From assembly GCA_019636495.1 (NCBI GenBank), contig JAHBXL010000018.1, positions 42,474 to 106,473 of the forward strand: a DNA stretch of 64,000 bases. Reading direction: 5' to 3'. The notes under the pieces were generated by a model. That model searched no databases, was not told the DNA's origin, and saw nothing but the letters and a program-made list of their open reading frames with translations. The stretch comes from Phycisphaeraceae bacterium (GTDB taxonomy: Bacteria; Planctomycetota; Phycisphaerae; Phycisphaerales; UBA1924). Of this stretch, positions 7,859 to 15,289 are shown in pieces. Each line of letters opens with the position of its first letter. The first letter of the stretch is position 1. The position numbers and the translations under genes are program-made.

Positions 7859-9049
7859 ATGTCCAAGAGTCTTCGTGCGGGGCGGTGGGTCAATCCGGGT
7901 TCGCTCAACGGCATCGATCCCAAGCTGCAACGGCGGTTCTTCGAGCGCTACCGCAAAGAACTTGAACCGCACGGCGTGTTCACCGCCACGGGGCTCGACG
8001 ATGACGCCATCCTGCGCGTGATGTCTGGCGAGGTTACGGCGCTGTCGGCTGAACTTGTCGACCGAATTGGCGTCATCGACGAAATGGCGTCCGATGCGAA
8101 TTACCACACACTCTTCAATGAAGCCAAGCGCCTCGGGATGGACGTTGGCCCTACTCCCAGCAGCGCCGACCTTGTTGTGCATCTCCTGCTGGACGGCACC
8201 GAGTCGCTGGAGCGGATATACGCGGAGCGCCTGCCTATCGCGCGCCGGCGCCTCCGTAGTTACTTCGCGCTCACGACCGCGCCGCCCGCGATGACGGGTG
8301 TCGCCGATCATGTCCTCAAAGGGTACGAGGACGGGCTGGAGAAGGATTTCGTCGGACGCAAGCGCGGATCGGGCGTGCGGGTGTTCCATTTCCCCACGCC
8401 GACCGGTTTCCGTCAGATGATCCGACGTGCCGACATTGCTCATCGCGACGTCTCAATCGATCCCCAAACTGGCGGACGCCAACACATCATCTTTCACCCG
8501 GAACGGTTTGATGTGCTGATCTACGAGCAGGCCGAAGGCGAGATGTACGTCAACGCGAAGCACGACGCCGATGAGCGAGCATACCTCGAGCATGCCGGAC
8601 ACCATCTCTTCGGCCAGTCGCAGATATTCCTGGCCGAAGGGCTGCCCGCCAAGTACACGCTCAAGCCCATCCTCGAGAAAGGCGAGGCGTGCCTGCGGTG
8701 CGACGACGTACCCGAGCTCGAGGCGGTCTGGCTCAGGGGCCTGGACTGGGCCCATCCCAAGGGCGTCGATCTGGTCGAGCGCCCCCGCTCCAAGAGCGAC
8801 CTCTTTCGCGCCTTGCAAGACGCTGGCCGCGGCATTCCACGTGGCGTGAAGCTGATGGGTGCCACGTTCAACGTGCTGTTCAAGACGGGTCGGGAGGCAC
8901 AACTCCGGATCACGCTGCCCAACAATGCGGTGCTCCCGCGAGACAATGACCGTGAAGTAATCCTCCGCTGGCTCGGTCTGCGCGGATTCCTACAGGACCG
9001 TCGAAAGGCTACCCATGGGCTCACTCGCGCTCTTGTGGCAGCGTCTTGA
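7859..9049 (+). CDS. Unrecognised 396-aa protein, first of an overlapping pair
   Basis: Not recognised. ATG 7859 is chosen because GGAG lies about 8 bases upstream and the protein begins MSKSLRAGRW. The sequence is globular and mostly charged, with no membrane segment. Local features are AYLEHAGHHLFG, LRCDDVPELEAVWLRGLDWAHP and GVKLMGATFNVLFKTGREAQLRITLP. It overlaps the next gene by 35 bp and lies directly behind the recombinase cassette, the usual place for cargo. The two-gene unit could be a defence or toxin-type module, but nothing catalytic is apparent. Confidence 0.7.
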   Translation: MSKSLRAGRWVNPGSLNGIDPKLQRRFFERYRKELEPHGVFTATGLDDDAILRVMSGEVTALSAELVDRIGVIDEMASDANYHTLFNEAKRLGMDVGPTPSSADLVVHLLLDGTESLERIYAERLPIARRRLRSYFALTTAPPAMTGVADHVLKGYEDGLEKDFVGRKRGSGVRVFHFPTPTGFRQMIRRADIAHRDVSIDPQTGGRQHIIFHPERFDVLIYEQAEGEMYVNAKHDADERAYLEHAGHHLFGQSQIFLAEGLPAKYTLKPILEKGEACLRCDDVPELEAVWLRGLDWAHPKGVDLVERPRSKSDLFRALQDAGRGIPRGVKLMGATFNVLFKTGREAQLRITLPNNAVLPRDNDREVILRWLGLRGFLQDRRKATHGLTRALVAAS

Positions 9050-10010
9050 GACCGCGCCAGCGGACGCCGCGCCCCAGCCGGAGTGGCGTGCCCTGTGCGG
9101 AGACGACTTCGCCTGTGTCGACGGTCTGCTCGAGGCCAATGGTCGCCGCGCTTCGGTGGTCACGTCGCCGCGCCCGAATGCGCCGGACATGCGGGTGGTC
9201 GCGCATAGGAACGGGACGGTGGTGGCGGTGTGCGATGAGGGCGTCACGCCCCGTCGAGATCTCGCGCCCGAGGACTACACGCTTCTGCACATCTCGCCCA
9301 GGCGACTGCGCCCGGCAATCGCCAACGCCCTCGGCCTGGAAACGTCCACAACGCCCATCAACGGCCTTCCGGGTGACTTCCGCATCGGTACGTGGGGTGT
9401 GCCGGGATCGGACCGTTTCCCGGTCACATTCGTGGCCCAGCCGGATACCACAGCGCTGGCGCTCACGATCCGGTCGGTCGTGTCGTCCAGCGACATGGGC
9501 ATGATCATCGTGACGCCAACGGCCCAGGGCTGGTCTGACGAGCTACGTGAATGGGTCGAGGCCCGCAAGAGCGTGCTCGTGCCCGCGGAAGATGTGCTTG
9601 ACTCAAACGGCTCCGGCCTGATCGCGTCGGATCTCTGGCAGGGCTTCATCGATCGCCTCGTGCGGCGCAACGGGCTCGATCTAGCCTCTCCCCGGCGCTC
9701 CAAGGCGAAGCGCAAGAAGCGGGCGGATCGCCTGGGCGCGATCAATGCAGTCGAGACGGCGCTAACGCAGATGGCCCGGGATCGCGTGGCGCTCATTCGC
9801 TCACGACTCAGGGATGAGCAGGGCATGCCCGCCAGCTTGCCGCGGGTGACAAAGTCCGCGATTGCGACGGCGGCCAAGGTCAAACCGCATGTCATCACAC
9901 GGGTTTTCAACGACTCGGGCGCCGACAGCGTCCGCTCGCTCTTCACGCTCGTGAACGACCCGCAGGCGCTGTGGGATTCCGGCTTCGGGCGCGTCCGGCT
10001 GGGCCGCTGA
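9015..10010 (+). CDS. Unrecognised 331-aa protein, second of an overlapping pair
   Basis: Not recognised. It has a two-part look: residues 1-200 with strands such as DMRVVAHRNGTVVAVC and VTFVAQPDTTALALTIRSVV, a basic linker (SPRRSKAKRKKRADR), and a C-terminal helical part that includes SAIATAAKVKPHVITRVFNDSGADSVRSLF, a possible winged or HTH-like segment. The 35-bp overlap with the preceding gene indicates coupled expression. It may be a DNA-binding partner of the upstream protein; this is inference from the basic linker and the helix pattern. Confidence 0.68.
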   Translation: MGSLALLWQRLETAPADAAPQPEWRALCGDDFACVDGLLEANGRRASVVTSPRPNAPDMRVVAHRNGTVVAVCDEGVTPRRDLAPEDYTLLHISPRRLRPAIANALGLETSTTPINGLPGDFRIGTWGVPGSDRFPVTFVAQPDTTALALTIRSVVSSSDMGMIIVTPTAQGWSDELREWVEARKSVLVPAEDVLDSNGSGLIASDLWQGFIDRLVRRNGLDLASPRRSKAKRKKRADRLGAINAVETALTQMARDRVALIRSRLRDEQGMPASLPRVTKSAIATAAKVKPHVITRVFNDSGADSVRSLFTLVNDPQALWDSGFGRVRLGR

Positions 10011-10023
10011 CGCACTCCACTTC

Positions 10024-10054
10024 TTGCACTTTGCGCTGGTTGCTGTAAGTGCAA
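10024..10054. other. Inverted repeat TTGCACTT / AAGTGCAA
   Basis: Perfect 8-bp arms (10024-10031 and 10047-10054) with a 15-base spacer, 14 bases after the stop of the preceding gene. There is no T-run after it, so it is more likely an operator or an attenuator-like stem than a simple intrinsic terminator. Confidence 0.5.
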
Positions 10055-10144
10055 ATCGCACGGCGGTTGTCATTTGGTCTCATGTTTTCAGGCCTCCCGT
10101 GATGACGGTCAAGTTTTCTGCGCGCTGATCTGCAAGCCCCACCG

Positions 10145-10188
10145 GCTGGTGAACACGCCGCGACGTGCGGCGCGAACCACTCACCAGC
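10145..10188 (+). promoter_or_regulatory. Nested stem-loop in the leader of the sigma-like gene
   Basis: Outer arms GCTGGTGA (10145-10152) and TCACCAGC (10181-10188) enclose a second perfect stem CGCCGC (10156-10161) / GCGGCG (10167-10172) with loop GACGT. The structure ends 13 bases before the ATG at 10202, so it would sit in the 5' leader and could control translation, or act as a DNA operator. Confidence 0.5.
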
Positions 10189-10201
10189 ACGGAAGCCATC
10201 C

Positions 10202-10783
10202 ATGCTTGCAGAAGCCAACGTCTCTCCGACCGTCACCAAGCTCGGTTCCGTCCTCCCGGTCTTGCCGCAACCGGATCTGCCGGACCTCACCCTCCGGCAG
10301 ATGAAGTTCCGCACCGAGCGGCTCGGACGCCTCTACACGCTCACCGCTGATCAGGTTGCGGATCTGTGGCAGGAGTTGGCGACAGAGATCGTGCGCGCGC
10401 TGCGGCGGTTCGACCCGACAATCGCTTCGCGGACGACGTTCATGAAGGGCGTCATGAACCTGTGGTACCGGCAGAAGTGCAAGCAACTCCGCCGCGAGGC
10501 GCAGACGCTCGCTCGGATGGTCTCGCTGCCACCCCTCGGCACAGAGGGGTTCGACTACGCCGATCCCCGCGAGCGGGGCATCAGCGAGGTTGACACGCGC
10601 CTCGACCTGGCCGACCGGATCGCGGATCTGCCGGAGGACCTCTTCGCGCTCGCCCGCGACTTGCTCGCGGGCAAGTCTGTCCCCGAGATCGCCGCGGAGC
10701 GCGGCGTCCACCGGGGAACGGTGAACCGCATGGTCCTGCAACTGCGCGTCCACCTGGCCGACCTCGATCCTTCCGCCAACTAG
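10202..10783 (+). CDS. Phage-encoded sigma-70-like / HTH transcription regulator
   Basis: A 193-aa protein. The middle (WQELATEIVRALRRFDPTIASRTTFMKGVMNLWYRQKCKQLRRE) resembles sigma-70 region 2 of ECF-type factors, and the C-terminus (LPEDLFALARDLLAGKSVPEIAAERGVHRGTVNRMVLQLR) is a region-4-like helix-turn-helix. It is the first gene of the early phage block and is followed at once by copy B of the bipartite element. It is an attractive candidate for directing transcription from the three elements; that is a hypothesis. It could also be a plain HTH activator without core-polymerase binding. Confidence 0.62.
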   Translation: MLAEANVSPTVTKLGSVLPVLPQPDLPDLTLRQMKFRTERLGRLYTLTADQVADLWQELATEIVRALRRFDPTIASRTTFMKGVMNLWYRQKCKQLRREAQTLARMVSLPPLGTEGFDYADPRERGISEVDTRLDLADRIADLPEDLFALARDLLAGKSVPEIAAERGVHRGTVNRMVLQLRVHLADLDPSAN

Positions 10784-10825
10784 CGCGCGACAAGTGGCGG
10801 GCGCGGGCAGAGGGGTATTGGCGTG
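10784..10825 (+). promoter_or_regulatory. Bipartite conserved element, copy B (head of replication block)
   Basis: CGCGCGACAA (10784-10793), 13 bases, GCAGAGGGGTATTGGCGTG (10807-10825). It begins at the stop codon of the sigma-like gene and precedes the ATPase gene at 10967 and the whole early block. It matches copy C at 27062 in all conserved positions but one. Confidence 0.65.
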
Positions 10826-10966
10826 CCCCCTGCCTGCAGCCCGCACACGGAGCCGCCAGGCCCCGCCGACGAGAGCCTGCCGCTCGTCCGGTTGGGGCAG
10901 GGCGATTTCACCCGCGACCTGCGGGCCGAGGACCTCGATCCCCATCACCCCAAGAACGGAGCGACC

Positions 10967-11707
10967 ATGTCCCTGCTCGATTCGGTGATCACGACCACGA
11001 CGCCCGCGCCGCCCAAGATCCTCGTCTACGGCACCCCGGGCATCGGCAAGACCACGTTCGCCGCCAGCGCCGGCGCGCTGCTCCTGGACTGCGAGAACGG
11101 CGCGGGCGCCGTGCCGGGGCTGACGCGCACCCCGTTCCTCAAGAGCTGGCCCGAGGTGCAGGCCTGGCTCGCCGAGATTGAGGCGAAGCCGCCCGAGGGC
11201 CTCGGGGCCGTGGCGATCGACACGCTCGACTGGCTCGTGCAGCGCATCGTCGAGTACGTTGTGATGGACCTCGACAAGAAGAGCAAGGGCGAGGTGACCA
11301 ACACGCTCTCCTCGGCCCACGGCGGGTACTTCAAGGCCCGCGAGATCGTCAACAACATCGTCAGCCGCGATCTGCTCCCGCTGCTCAACGCGATCACCGA
11401 CCGGGGCACCGCCGTCATCCTGCTGGCGCACGCGGCCAATACCAAGATCACGACGCCCGAGGGGTACGACGTGCGGCTCGCCGCGCCCGACATCCCCCAG
11501 TGGATCGCCCCGACATTCGTCGAGTGGGCCGACGCGGTGCTCTACGCCTCGCGCGAGACCACGGGCGAGCGCGTGCTCACGACCGAAGGCACGAGCAACG
11601 TGACCGCCAAGAACCGCTACGGCCTGCCGCCAAAGGTGGGCCTGTCGTGGAGGGACCTGTCGGACGCGATCCAGCAAGGGCTGGAGCGTCAGTCGGCCGG
11701 TCGCTGA
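10967..11707 (+). CDS. Phage RecA-like ATPase (Sak4-like / AAA_24)
   Basis: A 246-aa ATP-binding protein with Walker A GTPGIGKTT at about residue 22 and a Walker B-like AIDTLDWL. The size, position next to DUF669 and RusA genes, and pattern (LLLDCENG, AHGGYFKAREIVNNIVSRDLLPLL) match Sak4-type single-strand annealing or recombination ATPases of phages. It probably acts in replication-linked recombination. ATG 10967 has GGAG 6 bases upstream; a GTG at 10823 inside the conserved element would add 48 residues of low-complexity sequence and is less likely. Confidence 0.82.
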   Translation: MSLLDSVITTTTPAPPKILVYGTPGIGKTTFAASAGALLLDCENGAGAVPGLTRTPFLKSWPEVQAWLAEIEAKPPEGLGAVAIDTLDWLVQRIVEYVVMDLDKKSKGEVTNTLSSAHGGYFKAREIVNNIVSRDLLPLLNAITDRGTAVILLAHAANTKITTPEGYDVRLAAPDIPQWIAPTFVEWADAVLYASRETTGERVLTTEGTSNVTAKNRYGLPPKVGLSWRDLSDAIQQGLERQSAGR

Positions 11708-11759
11708 TCCCCCATCCCCATCACCACACCACCCATTCGCACATGAAGGAGTCCGCTCA

Positions 11760-12236
11760 ATGGCCAGTCTGAACAACTTCGACGCCAACCAGGTCGATCC
11801 CTCCGTTGCGCTCGACCCGCTCCCCGCGGGCAAGTACATCGCAGTCGTCTCGGAGTCCGAGCTCAAGCCGACGAAGGCCGGCGGGGGCAAGTACCTGCAG
11901 CTCACGTTCCAGATCATCGAAGGCGAGCACAAGGGCCGCCTGGTGTGGGCCCGCCTCAACCTCGAGAACAAGAGCGAGATGACGGTGAAGATCGCTCGCG
12001 GCGAACTCTCCGCGGTCTGCCGCGCCGTCGGCGTGATGCAGCCGCGCGACTCGGTCGAGTTGCACAACGTGCCGCTGGAGATCAACGTCGGCCTCAAGAA
12101 GCGCGACGACAACGGCGAGTTCACCAACGTCATCAAGGGCTACGCCAAGAAGGGCGGGAACGGGGGCGGCGGCACTGCGGGCGCTCGCGTGCCCGCGGGC
12201 GTCGGCCCGGGGAGCACGCCGCCCTGGAAGAGATAG
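11760..12236 (+). CDS. DUF669 phage protein, probable single-strand DNA-binding accessory
   Basis: A 158-aa protein with the DUF669 core: LPAGKYIAVVSESELKPTK, GKYLQLTFQIIEGEHKGRLVWARLNLEN, followed by an OB-like region and a Gly-rich C-terminal tail ending TPPWKR. DUF669 proteins are found beside Sak4/Erf-type recombination genes and probably bind single-stranded DNA. The flexible Gly tail and short terminal hydrophobic motif resemble SSB architecture, although the tip is basic, not acidic. AAGGAG lies upstream of the ATG. Confidence 0.8.
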   Translation: MASLNNFDANQVDPSVALDPLPAGKYIAVVSESELKPTKAGGGKYLQLTFQIIEGEHKGRLVWARLNLENKSEMTVKIARGELSAVCRAVGVMQPRDSVELHNVPLEINVGLKKRDDNGEFTNVIKGYAKKGGNGGGGTAGARVPAGVGPGSTPPWKR

Positions 12237-12240
12237 CAGT

Positions 12241-12311
12241 GTGCCAAGGCGCGGCCGGTCACGGTGTGGCTGGGACGGGCTTGGCGCGGTCAGGCACGGT
12301 GGGGTGAGGCA
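12241..12311. repeat. Period-5 GG array 1
   Basis: The gap between two genes is built from 5-base units in which GG recurs at a fixed phase (for example AGGCG CGGCC, CGGTG TGGCT, AGGCA CGGTG GGGTG). The units differ from each other, so it is a phase repeat and not a copy repeat. Two more such arrays occur at 13004-13068 and 13465-13551. Confidence 0.65.
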
Positions 12312-12377
12312 TGGAGCCGCCGCCGGGTGAGAGCGCGGCGGCGGGATTCACCGAAGCAAACGAAAGGAACGATTCAG

Positions 12378-12995
12378 ATGAGCACAGCGACAGCGATCGG
12401 ACCAGACATCAGCAACGGCGGCAAGCGGACAATCGACACAAGCATCCCGTACCGCGTCCAGGTCGAGATTCAGGGCGAGGCGGACCTCCTGTTCCACCGC
12501 TGGAACTGCGAGGCCGTCGAAGCGAAAGCACGCTCCGCGAAGGGATCGGCGGCGAAGAAGACCGACGACATCGAGTCCTACGTCTACCGCAACGACGACG
12601 GCGAGTTGTGCCTTCCGGGCGAGTACGTCCGCCAGGCGGTCATCGCCGCTGCCAAGTTCCGGCAGGACCCCAGGTCGCCGCGCAAGAGCGCGCAGGACCT
12701 GATGAAGGCGGCGGTCGTGAGCCTGACCCCGTTGGCGGGCCTTGGCACGATACGCTGGGACTACGAGCACAAGTGCCGCGTGCAGGTGCAGCGCAACGGC
12801 ATCACACGTGTGCGTCCGGCGCTGAAGGCGGGGTGGTCGGCCACGTTTGTGTTCATGGTCAACCTGCCGGAGTACGTCTCGCCCGAGATGTTGCACGGGC
12901 TGCTCACCGACGCCGGTCGTCTGGTGGGCGTGGCGGACTTCCGCCCGACGTACGGGCGGTTCCGCGTGACGCGGTACGAGATGCTGACGGACTGA
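12378..12995 (+). CDS. Conserved-looking phage early protein, function unknown
   Basis: A 205-aa protein not assigned to a family. After a flexible N-terminus it has YRVQVEIQGEADLLFHRWN, DDGELCLPGEYVRQAVIAAAKF, then a beta-rich second half ending GVADFRPTYGRFRVTRYEML. The repeated beta-strand/helix style recalls ferredoxin-like or RAMP-like folds, but no catalytic residues stand out. AAGGA sits 10 bases before ATG 12378. The position between DUF669 and RusA suggests a role in replication or recombination. Period-5 arrays flank it on both sides. Confidence 0.7.
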   Translation: MSTATAIGPDISNGGKRTIDTSIPYRVQVEIQGEADLLFHRWNCEAVEAKARSAKGSAAKKTDDIESYVYRNDDGELCLPGEYVRQAVIAAAKFRQDPRSPRKSAQDLMKAAVVSLTPLAGLGTIRWDYEHKCRVQVQRNGITRVRPALKAGWSATFVFMVNLPEYVSPEMLHGLLTDAGRLVGVADFRPTYGRFRVTRYEMLTD

Positions 12996-13003
12996 GTGTG
13001 CGC

Positions 13004-13068
13004 GAGCATGGATTGGCACGGCGTGCGGTGGCGCGGATAGGCACGGCGGGGCCGGGCATGGAATGGCT
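13004..13068. repeat. Period-5 GG array 2
   Basis: Reads as consecutive five-base units nearly all ending in GG: CATGG ATTGG CACGG, then GGTGG CGCGG ATAGG, then CACGG CGGGG CCGGG, then CATGG AATGG. Only one unit in the run breaks the pattern. It fills the gap between the unknown early gene and rusA. Confidence 0.72.
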
Positions 13069-13094
13069 GTTCGGACGGCAATCACGGACGATCG

Positions 13095-13466
13095 ATGGAA
13101 CTCTCTCTCCCTCTTCCCCCATCCGCCAATCACTACTACCGGCGGGTCGGCCGCGCCATGCTGATCAGCCGCGCGGGCCGCGAATACCGCGAGAGCGTCA
13201 AGGCCGCGCTACTGGCGATGGGCGCGCCGTCGGTCACGGGGCCGCTCACGGTGCTTGTGACGGTGTTCCCGCCGGATCGACGGCGTCGCGATCTCGACAA
13301 CCTCCTCAAGTGCCTGCTCGATTCTTTGCAGCACGGCGGGCTCTACCGCGATGACAGCATGATCGATCGAATCGACATCCGCCGCGGCCCGTGCACGCGC
13401 GGCGGCGGCGTGCATGTGGAGGTTCACGAACTAGCGGACACGACGAGGGGCGGTGCGGCGCGCTGA
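13095..13466 (+). CDS. rusA: RusA-family Holliday junction resolvase
   Basis: A 123-aa endonuclease. It starts MELSLPLPPSANHYYRR and carries the family's acidic cluster RDLDNLLKCLLDSL followed by YRDDSMI, where the aspartates bind magnesium. RusA dimers cut four-way DNA junctions symmetrically. In phages they resolve recombination or replication intermediates before packaging, consistent with its place between a Sak4-like ATPase and a helicase. The length is normal for the family. The C-terminus ends in a short basic tail. Confidence 0.88.
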   Translation: MELSLPLPPSANHYYRRVGRAMLISRAGREYRESVKAALLAMGAPSVTGPLTVLVTVFPPDRRRRDLDNLLKCLLDSLQHGGLYRDDSMIDRIDIRRGPCTRGGGVHVEVHELADTTRGGAAR

Positions 13467-13551
13467 GGCCAGGTCTGGCGAGACGAGGTTGGGCCAGCGA
13501 TGGAATGGCGTGGCACGGCGCGGTTAGGTCCGGCAGGTCTCGGCTTGGCAT
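13465..13551. repeat. Period-5 GG array 3
   Basis: Units TGAGG CCAGG TCTGG, CGAGG, GATGG AATGG CGTGG CACGG, CGCGG TTAGG TCCGG, CTCGG CTTGG keep GG in one phase over about 85 bp, with a few slips. It ends on the candidate ATG of the helicase gene at 13550, so the array forms the helicase leader. Confidence 0.72.
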
Positions 13552-15289
13552 GAGCGTCGGCGCTGCGAAAGCGGCGCTGACGGATTCGATGATGCAGATC
13601 ACCCTCCGCGAATACCAGAAGGCCGCCGTGGACGCGGTATGGGCTCATCTGCGCGAGCTCGACACGAATCCCGCAGTCGTGCTTCCGACGGGCGCGGGAA
13701 AGAGCCTAGTGATCGCTCAGATCGTGCATGACGCCGTCCATGAGTGGCACGGCCGCGTCGTCATCCTGGCCCATGTCAAGGAACTGCTCGAACAAACGGC
13801 GGAGAAGATTCGCGCGCTCGCTCCGGACGTCCCGTTGGGCCTGTTCTCGGCCGGCCTGAAACGGCGTGATCTCAATTACAGCGCCACGGTCGCGGGCATC
13901 CAGTCAATCTGTAAGAAAGCGTGCGACCTGGGCTCGGTCGATCTGATCATCATCGACGAGGCGCACATGGTGCCCGCCGAGGACGACGGGATGTACCGCC
14001 AGTTCATCGCCGACGCCAAGGTGGTCAACCCGCACGTGCGGATCATCGGCCTGACCGCGACGCCCTACCGACTCAAGTCTGGGCCGATCTGCGCCGCAGA
14101 GAACATCCTCAACCACATTTGCTTCGAGGTCGGCGTCCGCGAGTTGATCGTTCAGGGATTCCTGTCGCCGCTCAAGACCAAGGCGGGCCTGCAGAAGATC
14201 TCTACCGACGACCTGCACGTCCGCGCCGGCGAGTTCGTCGCGAGCGAGGTCGAGGACCTCATGGACAAGGACGGCCTGGTCGAGGGGGCGTGCGCCGAGA
14301 TCGTCGAGCACACCAAGGACCGCGCGGCGACGCTGATCTTCGCGTCGGGCATACGGCATGGGCAGCACATCGTCGAAGTCCTGAAGGCCAAGCACGGCGT
14401 TGAGTGCGGGTTCGTCTGCGGCGACACGCCCGCTGGCGTGCGCGCCGCGATTCTGGGGCGGTTCCGTTCGGGGGAGCTCAAGTACCTCTGCAACATGAAC
14501 GTCCTGACGACCGGCTTCGACGCCCCGCATATCGACTGCGTGGCGCTGGTGCGCCCCACCATGTCGCCGGGCCTGTACTACCAGATGGTGGGCCGGGGGT
14601 TCCGCCTTCACCCGGGCAAGGCCGACTGCCTCGTGCTGGACTTCGGCGGCAACGTCCTGCGCCACGGCCCGGTCGACGCCGTTCGGATCGACACGTTCGA
14701 CCGGGGCGAGGGCGAGGCGCCAGCGAAGGAGTGCCCGCAGTGCCAGGCGTTGATCGCCGCGGGCTACCAGACCTGCCCGCAGTGCGGGCACCAGTTCCCC
14801 GAGCCCAACAAGCAGAGGCACGAGGCGCAGGCCAGCACCGAGGGCATCCTCTCGGGCCAAGCGACCCGCGAGGAGCACCACGTCAGCGAGACGACGTACC
14901 ACGTGCACATGAAGCGGAGCGACCCCTCCGCGCCCTTGACCATGCGGGTGGAGTACCGCGTCGGCTTCAACCGCTACTTCCGGGAGTGGGTGTGCTTCGA
15001 CCACTCCGGCTACGCCCGAACGAAGGCGGAGGCGTGGTGGCGAGCACGGTCCGTCGAGGCCGTTCCTGGCGGTACCGAAGAGGCGGTGGAAATGGCGAAG
15101 GCGGGCGCGCTGGCGCCCACGCTCCACATCACCGTCGAGAAGAAGGCGGGCGACCAGTTCGAGCGAGTGGTCGCGCACCGCCTGGGCGACAAGCCGCCCC
15201 GGCTGGATAGCGAAGAAGGACTGCCAGAAGTTCCGGCTGAGCCTGTGGGCATGACGTACGGCATCCCCGACGAGGAGATCCCGTTCTGA
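13550..15289 (+). CDS. SF2 DEAD/DEAH-box DNA helicase with zinc ribbon
   Basis: A 579-aa (or 566-aa) helicase. Motif Q-like TLREYQKAAVDAV, Walker A LPTGAGKS, DEAH box IIDEAHMV, motif III GLTATPYRL, motif IV/V TLIFASGIRHG and NVLTTGFDAP, and motif VI YYQMVGRGFR are all present. A CxxC...CxxC ribbon (ECPQCQAL, TCPQCGHQF) and a C-terminal domain ending PDEEIPF follow. It resembles phage replication/recombination helicases of the SSL2/COG1061 group. The start is uncertain: ATG 13550 or ATG 13589/13592 (MMQITLREYQ), none with a clear ribosome-binding site. The stop overlaps the apparent CTG start of the primase gene. Confidence 0.88.
   Translation: MSVGAAKAALTDSMMQITLREYQKAAVDAVWAHLRELDTNPAVVLPTGAGKSLVIAQIVHDAVHEWHGRVVILAHVKELLEQTAEKIRALAPDVPLGLFSAGLKRRDLNYSATVAGIQSICKKACDLGSVDLIIIDEAHMVPAEDDGMYRQFIADAKVVNPHVRIIGLTATPYRLKSGPICAAENILNHICFEVGVRELIVQGFLSPLKTKAGLQKISTDDLHVRAGEFVASEVEDLMDKDGLVEGACAEIVEHTKDRAATLIFASGIRHGQHIVEVLKAKHGVECGFVCGDTPAGVRAAILGRFRSGELKYLCNMNVLTTGFDAPHIDCVALVRPTMSPGLYYQMVGRGFRLHPGKADCLVLDFGGNVLRHGPVDAVRIDTFDRGEGEAPAKECPQCQALIAAGYQTCPQCGHQFPEPNKQRHEAQASTEGILSGQATREEHHVSETTYHVHMKRSDPSAPLTMRVEYRVGFNRYFREWVCFDHSGYARTKAEAWWRARSVEAVPGGTEEAVEMAKAGALAPTLHITVEKKAGDQFERVVAHRLGDKPPRLDSEEGLPEVPAEPVGMTYGIPDEEIPF

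Noticed and set aside
10181..12136. A 651-codon leftward open frame over the sigma-like, Sak4-like and DUF669 genes
   Set aside because: It has no recognisable domain and an Arg/Gly-rich shadow composition, while the opposite strand encodes clear families.
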